Source: Bacteroidetes bacterium 43-93
Lineage (GTDB): Bacteria > Bacteroidota > Bacteroidia > Chitinophagales > Chitinophagaceae
Reading direction: 5' to 3'
DNA length: 64,000 bases
Assembly (NCBI GenBank): GCA_001897855.1
Contig: MKUO01000017.1
Location: 62,001 to 126,000, forward strand
The notes beneath the pieces were generated by a model that worked only from the letters and a program-made list of their open reading frames with translations, did not search any database and had not been told where the DNA came from. Position numbers and translations under genes: made by a program. Every line of letters starts with the position of its first letter. Within the stretch, counting starts at the first letter, position 1. Below, piece by piece: positions 43,607-51,595 of this stretch.

Positions 43607-44455
43607 TTATTCTTCCTTGCCTTTATTCTTGTTGGGTAATTTATAACGGTACTTACCAAAGTTAATATCATAACCAATAGTAAATACGCCTTCTGCATAA
43701 CCAAAGTTGTGATGAATACAGCCACCGTCAGCAACCGTAAGCACATTCAGGTAATCGGCAAAGCCACCTTTGCCGGTTAATTCCAGGAACAGGTTTCTTG
43801 CAGGATAGAACCGAACACCTGCCTCTCCGCTCACTACAAAGCCTGCTACATGGAATACATTATCGAGGTGCTTACCAAACAGGAATATATCGGACTTAGG
43901 CACTACAACACCTGCACCAGCTTTCCATACAGCAGTAAGCCTCGGGCTGTATCTTTTCTTGCTTTTCACTATTTCATACTGCCCTACATAGTTTAGGTGA
44001 AAGAAGTTGGCACCGTTGGTATGCTCCACATGCAGATATTGCGGATTAAGGAGCGTATCCTTCCAGTTGATCGATTGTCCGCCTATTTGCCCGGTGATAT
44101 TATACGGCTGATAATCGGTAACAATATACTTGGTATGATCGAAATTGATCTCTATAGCGTGTGTATGCTTCTTGTTAAGATAAAACCCAATGCGATAATT
44201 ATACTGCGGGATGGAGATATCCAACGGGTTCGTACGCCATCCTGAAAAGTCGGGCTGATCGTTGGACTTTACTTTATGAACCGTGAAATTGTATTGATCG
44301 CCGTTTACAAAGTGCAGGTCGCTTTTGGTATACCCAACACGGTTATACCCCCACTGCAGGTACATACCTGTAAGGATGTGTTTCTTGAACAACTGAGCCT
44401 GAACGGGGAGAGCTGCAAGGGCTGAACCCAAAAGGGTCAACAATATTTTGCGCAT
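43607..44455 (-). CDS. Outer-membrane protein of unknown family, paralogue B
   Basis: A 282-residue paralogue of the gene at 42729 with the same layout: signal peptide (about 1-20), YLQWGYNRVGYTKSDLHFV, HTHAIEINFDHTKYIVTDY, VWKAGAGVVVPKSDIFLFG, and GCIHHNFGYAEG. Paralogue A has IHHHF where this copy has IHHNF; the N- and C-termini diverge most. It is the first gene of the pair, with a TAATTTTG box 22 bases upstream; paralogue A follows after 26 bases. Confidence 0.75.
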   Translation of the reverse strand: MRKILLTLLGSALAALPVQAQLFKKHILTGMYLQWGYNRVGYTKSDLHFVNGDQYNFTVHKVKSNDQPDFSGWRTNPLDISIPQYNYRIGFYLNKKHTHAIEINFDHTKYIVTDYQPYNITGQIGGQSINWKDTLLNPQYLHVEHTNGANFFHLNYVGQYEIVKSKKRYSPRLTAVWKAGAGVVVPKSDIFLFGKHLDNVFHVAGFVVSGEAGVRFYPARNLFLELTGKGGFADYLNVLTVADGGCIHHNFGYAEGVFTIGYDINFGKYRYKLPNKNKGKEE

Positions 44456-44477
44456 GAAGAAATATTCTTAGACGCCG

Positions 44478-44485
44478 CAAAATTA
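44478..44485 (-). promoter_or_regulatory. Candidate -7 box for the paired OMP genes
   Basis: Minus-strand TAATTTTG followed by CGG, 22 bases before ATG 44455; the predicted leader is about 19 bases. Confidence 0.6.
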
Positions 44486-44511
44486 GGGGATTCCTGATAT
44501 AAAAAGCTGGT

Positions 44512-45687
44512 TTACAATCTTTCTATGATACCGGCAATACCTTGCCCTCCGCCTACGCAGGCAGTAACCATACCGTATTTCTTACCCAGGCGCTCCAGGT
44601 CGTGCAGTATCTGAACGGTAAGTTTAGCACCGGTACAGCCTAATGGGTGCCCCAGGGAAATGGCGCCGCCGTTGATATTCACCTTTTCTTCATCAAGGCC
44701 CAGTTCACGTATCACAGCGAGCGACTGGGAGGCGAATGCTTCATTTAATTCTACCAGGTCTATATCGCCAACAGACATATTTACCTGTTTCAACGCTTTT
44801 GGCACAGCAGCAACAGGGCCTATACCCATAATGCGGGGATCTACACCGGCACTGGCACACGCTATCAAACGGCCCCACGGTTTCAGTCCCAGTTGGTTCA
44901 TCAGCTTTTCGCTCATTACGATCACAAAAGCAGCACCGTCAGATGTCTGCGAGCTATTGCCTGCGGTAACGGAGCCTCCTGCTGCAAACACCGCGGGAAG
45001 CTTAGCTAATACCTCCATAGAAGTATCCGCACGAGGCCCTTCGTCGGTATCAAAAACTACTTCGCGTTCCGCACGTTTGCTTTTAGCATCGAGGTACACC
45101 TCTTTTATGGTAACCGGCAATATGCCTTTTTTGAAATATCCTTTTTCAATCGCATTCAAAGCACGCTGATGAGAACGCAGGGAAAAAGCATCCTGGTCTT
45201 CACGCGATACTTTAAAATCCTTTGCTACCTGCTCAGCAGTAAGGCCCATGCTCAGGTAGTAATCGCCATTATCTTTTACCAACTCGTAGTTCGGCATGGT
45301 GCGCCATCCGGCAGTAGGTACCAGGCTCATGCTCTCTGTACCACCTGCTACAATACAATCAGCAAGGCCCATACGTATTTTGGCAGTTGCAGTTGCAATA
45401 GCGTCGAGGCCCGATGCGCAATAGCGGTTGAGTGTAACACCTGCTACACCCTCGCCTAACGCACGGTTGGCAATGATACGGCCCACCTGCAGCCCCTGCT
45501 CTGCTTCGGGCACGGCATTCCCTACGATCACATCATCTATCAGCTTCACATCCAACTGCGGCACACTGGCCACCACTCCCCTGATCACATCTACGGCAAG
45601 ATCGTCAGGACGATAAAAACGTAATGCGCCTCTTTTTGCCTTTCCTACTGCTGAACGGTAACCTGCTATGATATATGCTTCCTGCAT
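44512..45687 (-). CDS. fadA: Acetyl-CoA acyltransferase (thiolase)
   Basis: A 391-residue thiolase. Seen: GYRSAVGKAKRGAL at the start, acylated Cys C90 in NRYCASGL, then NEAFASQSLAV, GGAISLGHPLGCTGAK and CVGGGQGIAGII with the second active cysteine. The length and RYCASGL motif fit degradative 3-ketoacyl-CoA thiolase. No FadB is adjacent in this window; it may follow upstream in the same metabolic set elsewhere. The next gene on the right is divergent. Confidence 0.95.
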   Translation of the reverse strand: MQEAYIIAGYRSAVGKAKRGALRFYRPDDLAVDVIRGVVASVPQLDVKLIDDVIVGNAVPEAEQGLQVGRIIANRALGEGVAGVTLNRYCASGLDAIATATAKIRMGLADCIVAGGTESMSLVPTAGWRTMPNYELVKDNGDYYLSMGLTAEQVAKDFKVSREDQDAFSLRSHQRALNAIEKGYFKKGILPVTIKEVYLDAKSKRAEREVVFDTDEGPRADTSMEVLAKLPAVFAAGGSVTAGNSSQTSDGAAFVIVMSEKLMNQLGLKPWGRLIACASAGVDPRIMGIGPVAAVPKALKQVNMSVGDIDLVELNEAFASQSLAVIRELGLDEEKVNINGGAISLGHPLGCTGAKLTVQILHDLERLGKKYGMVTACVGGGQGIAGIIERL

Positions 45688-45820
45688 GAGTATGATTTAA
45701 ACGACCAACTAAAGTTAATCAATCCGCATTAAAAATAACCGTCAACAAATTGTGAAATAGCATAAATAGCCGTTATGGCGGCATTAGTTTTATGATATCA
45801 ATAGAACACGGTATCATTTG

Positions 45821-45828
45821 TAAATTTG
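45821..45828 (+). promoter_or_regulatory. Candidate -7 box, leaderless, for the CoA-binding protein
   Basis: TAAATTTG ends four bases before ATG 45833, so the mRNA would begin at or next to the start codon. Confidence 0.65.
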
Positions 45829-45832
45829 CGAT

Positions 45833-46195
45833 ATGAGTAAGAAGACAGTAATATTAGGCGCATCAGAAAACCCATCCCGATATAGCTACCTGGCTTTAAA
45901 CCGCCTGAGAAGCAAAGGACATCCCGTAATTGCCATTGGGAACCGGGCAGGACAAGTTGGCGATACGCCTATTATTACCGAACACCCAGAAATGGATGAT
46001 GTTGATACGGTTACCCTTTACCTGAACCCTACCAATCAGAAACCATATTACGATTATATCCTTTCTTTAAAACCAAAGCGTGTAATCTTTAACCCCGGCA
46101 CAGAAAACCCGGAGCTGGAACGCATGGTAGAGGGACAAGGTGGCGATGCAATGGAAGCATGTACACTTGTGTTGCTGAGTACGGGACAGTACTAA
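45833..46195 (+). CDS. CoA-binding domain protein (YccU-like)
   Basis: A 120-residue single Rossmann-like CoA-binding domain: VILGASENPSRYSYLALNRL at the N-terminus and PKRVIFNPGTENPELE. Proteins of this size bind CoA in crystal structures but have no settled reaction. The start is fixed by the family N-terminus, which makes the four-base distance to the -7 box notable. It stands alone, divergent from thiolase; a functional link to CoA metabolism is plausible but unproven. Confidence 0.9.
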   Translation: MSKKTVILGASENPSRYSYLALNRLRSKGHPVIAIGNRAGQVGDTPIITEHPEMDDVDTVTLYLNPTNQKPYYDYILSLKPKRVIFNPGTENPELERMVEGQGGDAMEACTLVLLSTGQY

Positions 46196-46277
46196 TACAC
46201 ACCCCTACACATTAAATATTTACTTTTTTGTGGAAATTCTCTGACGGGTGCATCTTACCTTAGTAGAACTATTTACT

Positions 46278-46982
46278 ATGAGTAAGCCGATACAGATATC
46301 CATCCCCCATCCTTGCCACGAGGATTGGAACAAGATGACACCAATCGAGCGGGGCAGGTTCTGTAACAACTGTCAAAAGGCGGTTATAGACTTCAGAGCT
46401 TACAGCGATACACAGTTATACAATTATTTGCAGCAACACAAAGGAGTCTCTATATGCGGCAGGGTATATTCCTCGCAACTTAATAGGAGCATTCACATTC
46501 CACATCAGCCGCATAGCCGACTGTACTTATACTTTCTGGGACTTAGCCTGATACTAGTATTCTCCTCAATACCAAACAATCAAATCTTTGCGCAAAAGCC
46601 CGTTTCTGTTCTGACAAAAAAACTGGATCAACAGACCCAAAACAAAGAATCTAAATCCCACCTTGTTGTTACGATAAAAGATGAAACCTTTCGACCTGTA
46701 CCTAATGCTATATACACGGTTACCCGATATAAACAAATAACTACTTCCGGACGAACAGATAGTACCGGGATGTTCGAAATTACGGACCCTTCTCCGGGAG
46801 TTTATTTAGTTAACATTCAAGCCTGGGGGCTCGAGTTTTCAAGAAGCTTACATTACACTGCAGCATATAACAATCATTTTGATATCATACTTGATGATTT
46901 GTTTGGGGAAGATTTAGGTAGGATCGTAATAATGCCCGATGCAAGCACAACAAACACCTTTATCACAAAGCCTCAAAAATAA
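46278..46982 (+). CDS. Cys4-TM-carboxypeptidase-like protein, paralogue 1
   Basis: A 234-residue protein of a family I do not know by name. N-terminal domain (1-75): IQISIPHPCHEDWNKMTP, GRFCNNCQKAV and ICGRVY, with C13, C29, C32 and C60 in a zinc-ribbon-like spacing. One membrane helix (about 84-101, ending near FAQ) follows. The outer part (about 125-215) is a carboxypeptidase-regulatory/SdrD-like beta-sandwich (TSGRTDSTGMFEITDPSPG). ATG 46278 begins the conserved IQISIP region; an in-frame GTG at 46248 is less likely. It shares the Cys domain with the next two genes and the late motif with the fourth (48652). Confidence 0.8.
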   Translation: MSKPIQISIPHPCHEDWNKMTPIERGRFCNNCQKAVIDFRAYSDTQLYNYLQQHKGVSICGRVYSSQLNRSIHIPHQPHSRLYLYFLGLSLILVFSSIPNNQIFAQKPVSVLTKKLDQQTQNKESKSHLVVTIKDETFRPVPNAIYTVTRYKQITTSGRTDSTGMFEITDPSPGVYLVNIQAWGLEFSRSLHYTAAYNNHFDIILDDLFGEDLGRIVIMPDASTTNTFITKPQK

Positions 46983-46990
46983 CTATTCCT

Positions 46991-47809
46991 ATGCTCAAGA
47001 ACCCATCGATACAGATATCCATCCCCAATCCCTGCCACGAGGATTGGAATAAGATGACACCGGTGGAACAAGGCAGGTTTTGCAGCCATTGCCAAAAGGT
47101 AGTGACCGATTTTACCAACTACACCGATGCACAGCTATATAGCTTCTTCAGCAAGCGGACAGAAGAGATATGCGGTAGATTTTACAATCATCAACTCAAC
47201 AGGAAAATACACATACCCCCACAGCCGCATAGCAGGCTGTACCGATACTTTATTGGATTGGGGCTTACACTGCTATTTACACATATCCCTGAAACACACT
47301 CACGGGCGCAAACTCCTTATACCTACTCCAACCCATACGATACTGACAATACTACAGATGATAGCACAGATAATAAAGCTTTTATTAAGGGAAAGGTAAT
47401 TGACGAGCACAAGGAACCAATGATTGGCGCTGTGGTACAGGCTAGTATTGACAACAAACCTGTTGGTGGATGTATTACTGACGAGCGGGGCAATTATTCT
47501 ATACCTGTCATAACCAGTACACCTGTACGTTGCAAGGTTGTGTTTAAATACTCATCTTACGTCCCCAAGACGGTAGAAGATATCCTTGTTAGCCCCGGAC
47601 AAACCGTGACAGTAAATGCACGAATGAAACTAGACACCACCGGCTTAAATGACGTTGCGGTATTTAGCGGAGGTAAAGTTCCACTTCTGCCGGACACTAC
47701 AAGACTCAACATTCCCCGTGATGACACAGCCCACGTGCCATTAATAGACCCTTTTGAACCCAATAAGACAATTATCGACAGCAAGGAAATAGAACATAGA
47801 ACGCATTAA
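46991..47809 (+). CDS. Cys4-TM-carboxypeptidase-like protein, paralogue 2
   Basis: A 272-residue paralogue of the preceding gene, eight bases after it. Cys at 15, 31, 34 and 61 (C-x15-C-x2-C-x26-C) lie in PCHEDWNKMTP, GRFCSHCQKVVTDFTNYTDA and EICGRFYNHQLN. A membrane helix (YRYFIGLGLTLLF) and a short linker (SRAQ) follow. The outer domain reads GKVIDEHKEPMIGAVV then TDERGNYSIPV, a carboxypeptidase-regulatory-like (TonB-receptor N-domain) sandwich. The C-terminal tail LIDPFEPNK and KEIEH is shared with paralogue 3. Confidence 0.82.
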   Translation: MLKNPSIQISIPNPCHEDWNKMTPVEQGRFCSHCQKVVTDFTNYTDAQLYSFFSKRTEEICGRFYNHQLNRKIHIPPQPHSRLYRYFIGLGLTLLFTHIPETHSRAQTPYTYSNPYDTDNTTDDSTDNKAFIKGKVIDEHKEPMIGAVVQASIDNKPVGGCITDERGNYSIPVITSTPVRCKVVFKYSSYVPKTVEDILVSPGQTVTVNARMKLDTTGLNDVAVFSGGKVPLLPDTTRLNIPRDDTAHVPLIDPFEPNKTIIDSKEIEHRTH

Positions 47810-47821
47810 GTGCAGAACGCA

Positions 47822-48640
47822 ATGAAGATATCTAAAGCCATACAAATATCCATTCCCAATCCCTGTCATGAGGACTGGAACAAGATGACACCGGCAGAGC
47901 AAGGCAGGTTTTGCAGCCAGTGCCAAAAAGTAGTAACTGATTTTACCAACTATACCGATGCACAGCTCTACCAATTCTTTAGCGACCGTAACAAGCAAGT
48001 TTGTGGCAGGTTTTATAATCACCAACTTAACACGTCCATATCAATACCACCACAACCACATAGCAGGCTGTATAGATACTTTATTGGTTTGGGGCTTACT
48101 TTAATATTTACGCAATTGCCAGAGACAGGGTTAAGGGCACAAACACCGTATGCACAAGTAGCCCTCCAAAGTGATAAAAAAAACAAGGACGAAAATGATA
48201 CTGCCATAATTATTAATGGAAAAGTAATTGACGAACTGAAAGAACCAATGTTTGGAGCAATTGTAGCCGCGTATTGCAATGGTACAATGGTGGCAGGTGC
48301 TGTAACCGATTACGATGGCAATTATAAGTTATACATCTATAACAGCTCACCGAAAAAATATGATGTTGTGCTAAAGCATACAGGTTATAAATCTAAAAAT
48401 GTGCAAGATTTGAGTTTAAGCCCAGGTACTGCAATTGTTATTGATGTCCAGATGCAAACAGATACTTTTATAAACAAAAATGTCATCATTACCACCGGCC
48501 TACCAATAATAATAATGCCCGTAGAACCTAAAAGTTCTATTATCATGCGTGATAGCAAAAATCAGCCACCACTGGTCGATCCTTTTGAGCCTAACAAGAA
48601 AGCAATAACTGATAAAGAGATAGAACACAACGCACATTAA
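47822..48640 (+). CDS. Cys4-TM-carboxypeptidase-like protein, paralogue 3
   Basis: A 272-residue paralogue, closest to paralogue 2. The Cys pattern is the same (C15, C31, C34, C61): PCHEDWNKMTP, GRFCSQCQKVVTDF and VCGRFYNHQLN. Membrane helix, GKVIDELKEPMFGAIV and TDYDGNYKLYIY follow, and the tail LVDPFEPNKK with DKEIEH. ATG 47822 is chosen; GTG 47810 would add four residues. The conserved tail suggests a contact site or sorting signal outside the membrane. Confidence 0.82.
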   Translation: MKISKAIQISIPNPCHEDWNKMTPAEQGRFCSQCQKVVTDFTNYTDAQLYQFFSDRNKQVCGRFYNHQLNTSISIPPQPHSRLYRYFIGLGLTLIFTQLPETGLRAQTPYAQVALQSDKKNKDENDTAIIINGKVIDELKEPMFGAIVAAYCNGTMVAGAVTDYDGNYKLYIYNSSPKKYDVVLKHTGYKSKNVQDLSLSPGTAIVIDVQMQTDTFINKNVIITTGLPIIIMPVEPKSSIIMRDSKNQPPLVDPFEPNKKAITDKEIEHNAH

Positions 48641-48651
48641 TTGGCCAAGTC

Positions 48652-49128
48652 ATGAAGAAATCAAAACCGACTGAGTTGATGTTTACTTTTTTTCTACTTA
48701 ACCTGGCATTATTATTCTTCGTAAGTAGTACCATACCTGCTTTTGCCCGAAAAAAGAACAACAAAAGCACGCGCATTGTTAGTATATCTATAGCCTTCGG
48801 AGACAATACTCCTGCATCTGACCTGAAGCTTATAATAACAAAGGATAATAAACTTTTTGCCTCCGGCAGAACCAACGGAAATGGAATATTTAACTTGCAT
48901 GACCCGTCAAGTGGCACTTACCTGATTGAGCAAAAAGACCCTGATTTTGTTGGTTACTTTGATCCATTCTTTAGGTTGGTGGTAACCGACACAACGAAAA
49001 ACGCAATATTCTACCTACAGCCGTTATTTGAATTACCGGCGCATTTGGTGAAACCAAATTGTATAGACAGCGATTTGATATTTAAAAAAAGAAAGATCCC
49101 GGCTTATCCAATAGCAGAAAAACACTAA
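48652..49128 (+). CDS. Signal-anchored carboxypeptidase-like protein without Cys domain (paralogue 4)
   Basis: A 158-residue protein, 11 bases after paralogue 3. A hydrophobic N-terminus (about 9-33) acts as signal or anchor, with no Cys4 domain. The body has FASGRTNGNGIFNLHDPSSG, which matches paralogue 1's SGRTDSTGMFEITDPSPG, so it is a shortened relative of that outer domain. The final four bases overlap the convergent anmK gene. Function unknown; the four genes probably form one transcript. Confidence 0.72.
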   Translation: MKKSKPTELMFTFFLLNLALLFFVSSTIPAFARKKNNKSTRIVSISIAFGDNTPASDLKLIITKDNKLFASGRTNGNGIFNLHDPSSGTYLIEQKDPDFVGYFDPFFRLVVTDTTKNAIFYLQPLFELPAHLVKPNCIDSDLIFKKRKIPAYPIAEKH

Positions 49129-50216
49129 TAGCTATGCCCCATCCAGAGTGCGCCGCCAATACTATCGCGGGATGCGCCTGTGGTGTTAGCCTCTACATTG
49201 GTTTCTTCGCGCCAGCGTAGTGTACCTATTAATGCCATTACCAATGCTTCCTTGAATTTAATGGTTGTTTCATCAGGCAACTGCACCACTACATTGTAAG
49301 GTTCTAATGCCGTCTGTATCTTATGTACCAGGTAAGTATTAAATGCTCCTCCACCTGTGATAAGCATCGTAGCTGTTTCTTTACCTGCCGGGTATTGCTT
49401 CACAGCTGCAGCTACCTGGTCTGCAATATGCTGCGCATAGGTATGCAACATATCATTCACGCTATGCGGACTTTCCAGCAGCGACGGAAATGCAAGTTGC
49501 ATAGCAGCTTCGTTGCTCAAAGATTTGGGTGCCTGTTGCTGATAGTATGATTGCCCGTTCAGGTCTGATAATACATCGAGCAATATATTTCCCTGTGATG
49601 CCAGCTCACCATTTTCATCCATTTCTTTATCTGCCTTAGCAGCCAATGCATTCAGCGCCTGGTTGGCAGGGCATACATCAAACGCTATCATATTGCCATT
49701 ATGCGGTACGGTGATGTTGGCAATGCCGCCAATATTCAGTTTATAATCGTATTGGCTAAAAAGTAGCTTGTCGCCAATAGGTACTATAGGCGCTCCCTGC
49801 CCGCCCAGCGCCACATCTACAGAGCGTAGATCTGTGATGACGGGCAAAGAAGTAACGGCAGCTATGGTAGCACCATCTCCTATTTGGGTAGATGTATGGT
49901 TTGCAGGATCGTGAAACACAGTATGCCCGTGCGATGCTATAAAATGCACTTTATGATCCAGGCTGTGGGTGGTGATAAATTCATTGATGGCTTCCCCAAT
50001 GTACCTTCCATAAGCAGTATTCAGCTTCAGGTATTCAGGCACGGATACCTGCGATGCGTGCTTCAGTTGCTGATGCCAGTCTGCAGGGTAAGGTATACAA
50101 GCTGCATTCAGTATTTGGTAAGTCCAGTTGCCCCTTATCTCATCCAGTTGTACAAAAGCTATATCCAGTCCATCCAGCGAACTGCCGGACATAATACCGA
50201 TCACGTTATAAACCAT
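49125..50216 (-). CDS. anmK: Anhydro-N-acetylmuramic acid kinase
   Basis: A 363-residue kinase that phosphorylates and opens 1,6-anhydro-MurNAc during peptidoglycan recycling. Seen: GIMSGSSLDGLDIAFV at the start, SHGHTVFHDP, TSTQIGDGATIA, DLRSVDVALGGQGAPIVP, NIGGIANIT, and ITGGGAFNTYLV. It ends in a four-base convergent overlap with the last paralogue gene. A TACTTTTG box ends four bases before ATG 50216, predicting a leaderless mRNA; the start is fixed by the family N-terminus. Confidence 0.96.
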   Translation of the reverse strand: MVYNVIGIMSGSSLDGLDIAFVQLDEIRGNWTYQILNAACIPYPADWHQQLKHASQVSVPEYLKLNTAYGRYIGEAINEFITTHSLDHKVHFIASHGHTVFHDPANHTSTQIGDGATIAAVTSLPVITDLRSVDVALGGQGAPIVPIGDKLLFSQYDYKLNIGGIANITVPHNGNMIAFDVCPANQALNALAAKADKEMDENGELASQGNILLDVLSDLNGQSYYQQQAPKSLSNEAAMQLAFPSLLESPHSVNDMLHTYAQHIADQVAAAVKQYPAGKETATMLITGGGAFNTYLVHKIQTALEPYNVVVQLPDETTIKFKEALVMALIGTLRWREETNVEANTTGASRDSIGGALWMGHSY

Positions 50217-50220
50217 GCGG

Positions 50221-50228
50221 CAAAAGTA
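50221..50228 (-). promoter_or_regulatory. Candidate -7 box, leaderless, for anmK
   Basis: Minus-strand TACTTTTG ends four bases before the ATG, the same spacing as at 45821 and 53581. Confidence 0.65.
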
Positions 50229-50250
50229 GCACTTTTGAGTTGTGAGTGGA

Positions 50251-50335
50251 GAGTCGTAAGTTATGAGTGTTAAGAGTAATTAATTATACCTAACCAACCC
50301 GACTCAAGACTTACGACTCATGCCTCAAGACTTAT
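50251..50335. repeat. Small inverted and direct repeats between anmK and the PaiB-like gene
   Basis: GAGTCGTAAG (50251-50260) is mirrored exactly as CTTACGACTC (50310-50319), and CTCAAGACTTA occurs at 50303 and 50325. The 85-base block is built from degenerate words such as GAGTTATGAGT and ACTCAAGACTTA, as often found between Bacteroidota genes. No gene is seen in it. Confidence 0.55.
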
Positions 50336-50350
50336 AACTATATTTAACAC

Positions 50351-50974
50351 ATGTACAAAATGCCTCATTTTACAGAGCAGGATCATGCAGCAGTGGTTGC
50401 ATTCATGCACGCACATCCTTTTGTTACCCTTGTTGCAACTGCTAATGATATACCGGTCGCTACACAGATACCGGTACTGATAAACGAAGCAGATGGACGC
50501 ATTGTATTGCGCGGACATATCATGCGAAAGACAGACCATCACCTTGCCATAGAGCAAAACCCGAATGCATTGATACTATTTACAGGGCCACATTGCTATG
50601 TAAGCGCCAGCTGGTACACAGAACGCGGTCATGGCAGCACATGGAACTACATGACCGTGCATGCAAAGGGGCAGGTAAGATTAATGGATGATACTTTTAC
50701 ATTACAACTACTTACCGATCTCACCCATAAATACGAAGACACACAAGCTAACCCTGAGTTGCTGGAACACATGAGTATGGAACATTATGTGCAGCCATTG
50801 TTAAAGGCAATTGTCGGCTTTGAGATGGAAGTAACATCACTCTACCCCATCTTTAAACTTAGCCAAAACAGGGACGCAGAAAGCCATGCCAATATTATCA
50901 CCCAACTACGTGATCGTGGAGATTGTGGCAGCATAGAAATAGCGAAGGAAATGGAGAAACGAAAGGTTAGATAA
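50351..50974 (+). CDS. PaiB-family FMN-binding protein
   Basis: A 207-residue split-barrel flavin-binding protein of the PaiB family: MYKMPHFTEQDHAAVVAFMH, RGHIMRKTDHH, FTGPHCYVSASWY and TWNYMTVHAKG with the conserved Trp-Asn. PaiB in Bacillus is linked with PaiA to control of sporulation and protease genes; bacterial homologues may simply be pyridoxamine-oxidase-like flavoproteins. No PaiA acetyltransferase is adjacent. It ends just before the composite repeat element. Confidence 0.9.
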   Translation: MYKMPHFTEQDHAAVVAFMHAHPFVTLVATANDIPVATQIPVLINEADGRIVLRGHIMRKTDHHLAIEQNPNALILFTGPHCYVSASWYTERGHGSTWNYMTVHAKGQVRLMDDTFTLQLLTDLTHKYEDTQANPELLEHMSMEHYVQPLLKAIVGFEMEVTSLYPIFKLSQNRDAESHANIITQLRDRGDCGSIEIAKEMEKRKVR

Positions 50975-51132
50975 TTGTTTTGCCCACGGTTGCCCACGCT
51001 GCCCATACCGTGGGCGTGGGCAAGACCACTGATATCTCAATACAAAAAAGTGTTCGCAATGTTCGGGATGTTCGACATGTTCGTACTTGTTCGCGAACGA
51101 ACAGAACAATAAGACTATGGGAAAACCTATAG

Positions 51133-51199
51133 TCATGCTGAACTTGATTCAGCATCTACTATTACCCGTTAGGGTAAATACGTTACAATACTTAATTCA
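51133..51199 (+). repeat. Core direct repeat copy 1 (67 bp)
   Basis: It begins TCATGCTGAACTTGATTCAG, which contains the stem CTGAA/TTCAG. The second copy at 51301-51367 differs at only about six positions by eye. The TCATGCTGAAC..TTCAGCAT word is a common interspersed repeat in several bacterial groups. Confidence 0.75.
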
Positions 51200-51250
51200 A
51201 CCCACATCCATGTTAATAGTGTATTATATGCATTGTTTAATACTTGACTG

Positions 51251-51287
51251 CGTCAATCGTAGATTGCGGGTCAGGCCCGCAATGACG
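51251..51287 (+). repeat. Core hairpin between the direct repeats
   Basis: ATTGCGGG (51263-51270) pairs with CCCGCAAT (51276-51283) around a 5-base loop, flanked by CGTCA (51251) and TGACG (51283). It is the classic REP-like GGGTCAGGCCC fold. Confidence 0.7.
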
Positions 51288-51300
51288 AGAAAACTTATTG

Positions 51301-51367
51301 TCATGCTGAACTTGATTCAGTATCTACGATTACCAGTTACGGTAAATACGTTATAATACTTAATTCA
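51301..51367 (+). repeat. Core direct repeat copy 2 (67 bp)
   Basis: Second copy of the 67-base unit, 168 bases downstream of copy 1. The first 20 bases are identical to copy 1; later differences include T for C and G for T around the middle. Both end in CTTAATTCA. Confidence 0.75.
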
Positions 51368-51536
51368 TTTACTTATGTAATTCTTAATAAGTACGGTCAA
51401 TATGCAGGTGTGAGTTCATATTCGAGTTCTGTTCGTTCGCGAACAAGTACGAACATGTCGAACATGCGAACAGGGTCCTGCCCATTTTGCCCACGCCCAC
51501 GGTATGGGCAACGTGGGCACATGGGCAAGCGTGGGC

Positions 51537-51566
51537 AAAAAATAAAGGCTGCCCAAACGGACAGCC
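51537..51566 (-). terminator. Terminator for sucD
   Basis: GGCTGCCC (51547-51554) pairs with GGACAGCC (51559-51566); on minus-strand RNA the odd position is a G-U pair. The T-rich tract TTTATTTTTTG follows on the minus strand, next to the repeat element's arm. Confidence 0.8.
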
Positions 51567-51595
51567 CTGTTGTGTGTTTTTGTAATCAGTTATAA

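Larger units (their letters stand above)
50979..51540. repeat. Composite inverted-repeat element, about 560 bases
   Basis: Two arms face each other around a core. 51000-51023 is the exact reverse complement of 51487-51510 (24 bases), and 51070-51107 is the exact reverse complement of 51426-51463 (38 bases). The arms are built from TGCCCACG/CGTGGGCA words and from GTTCGCGAAC and GAACATG words that are themselves palindromic. The core holds two 67-base direct repeats (51133, 51301) and a 51251-51287 hairpin. No gene, transposase or terminal target duplication was found. It looks like a non-coding, REPIN- or MITE-like composite in this 621-base gene-free gap. Confidence 0.8.

Noticed and set aside
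51133-51367. A possible CRISPR array from the direct repeats
   Set aside because: Only two 67-base units 168 bases apart, no regular spacers and no cas genes.
50967-51595. Short frames within the composite repeat element
   Set aside because: They consist of repeat words read in frame and have no conserved protein character.
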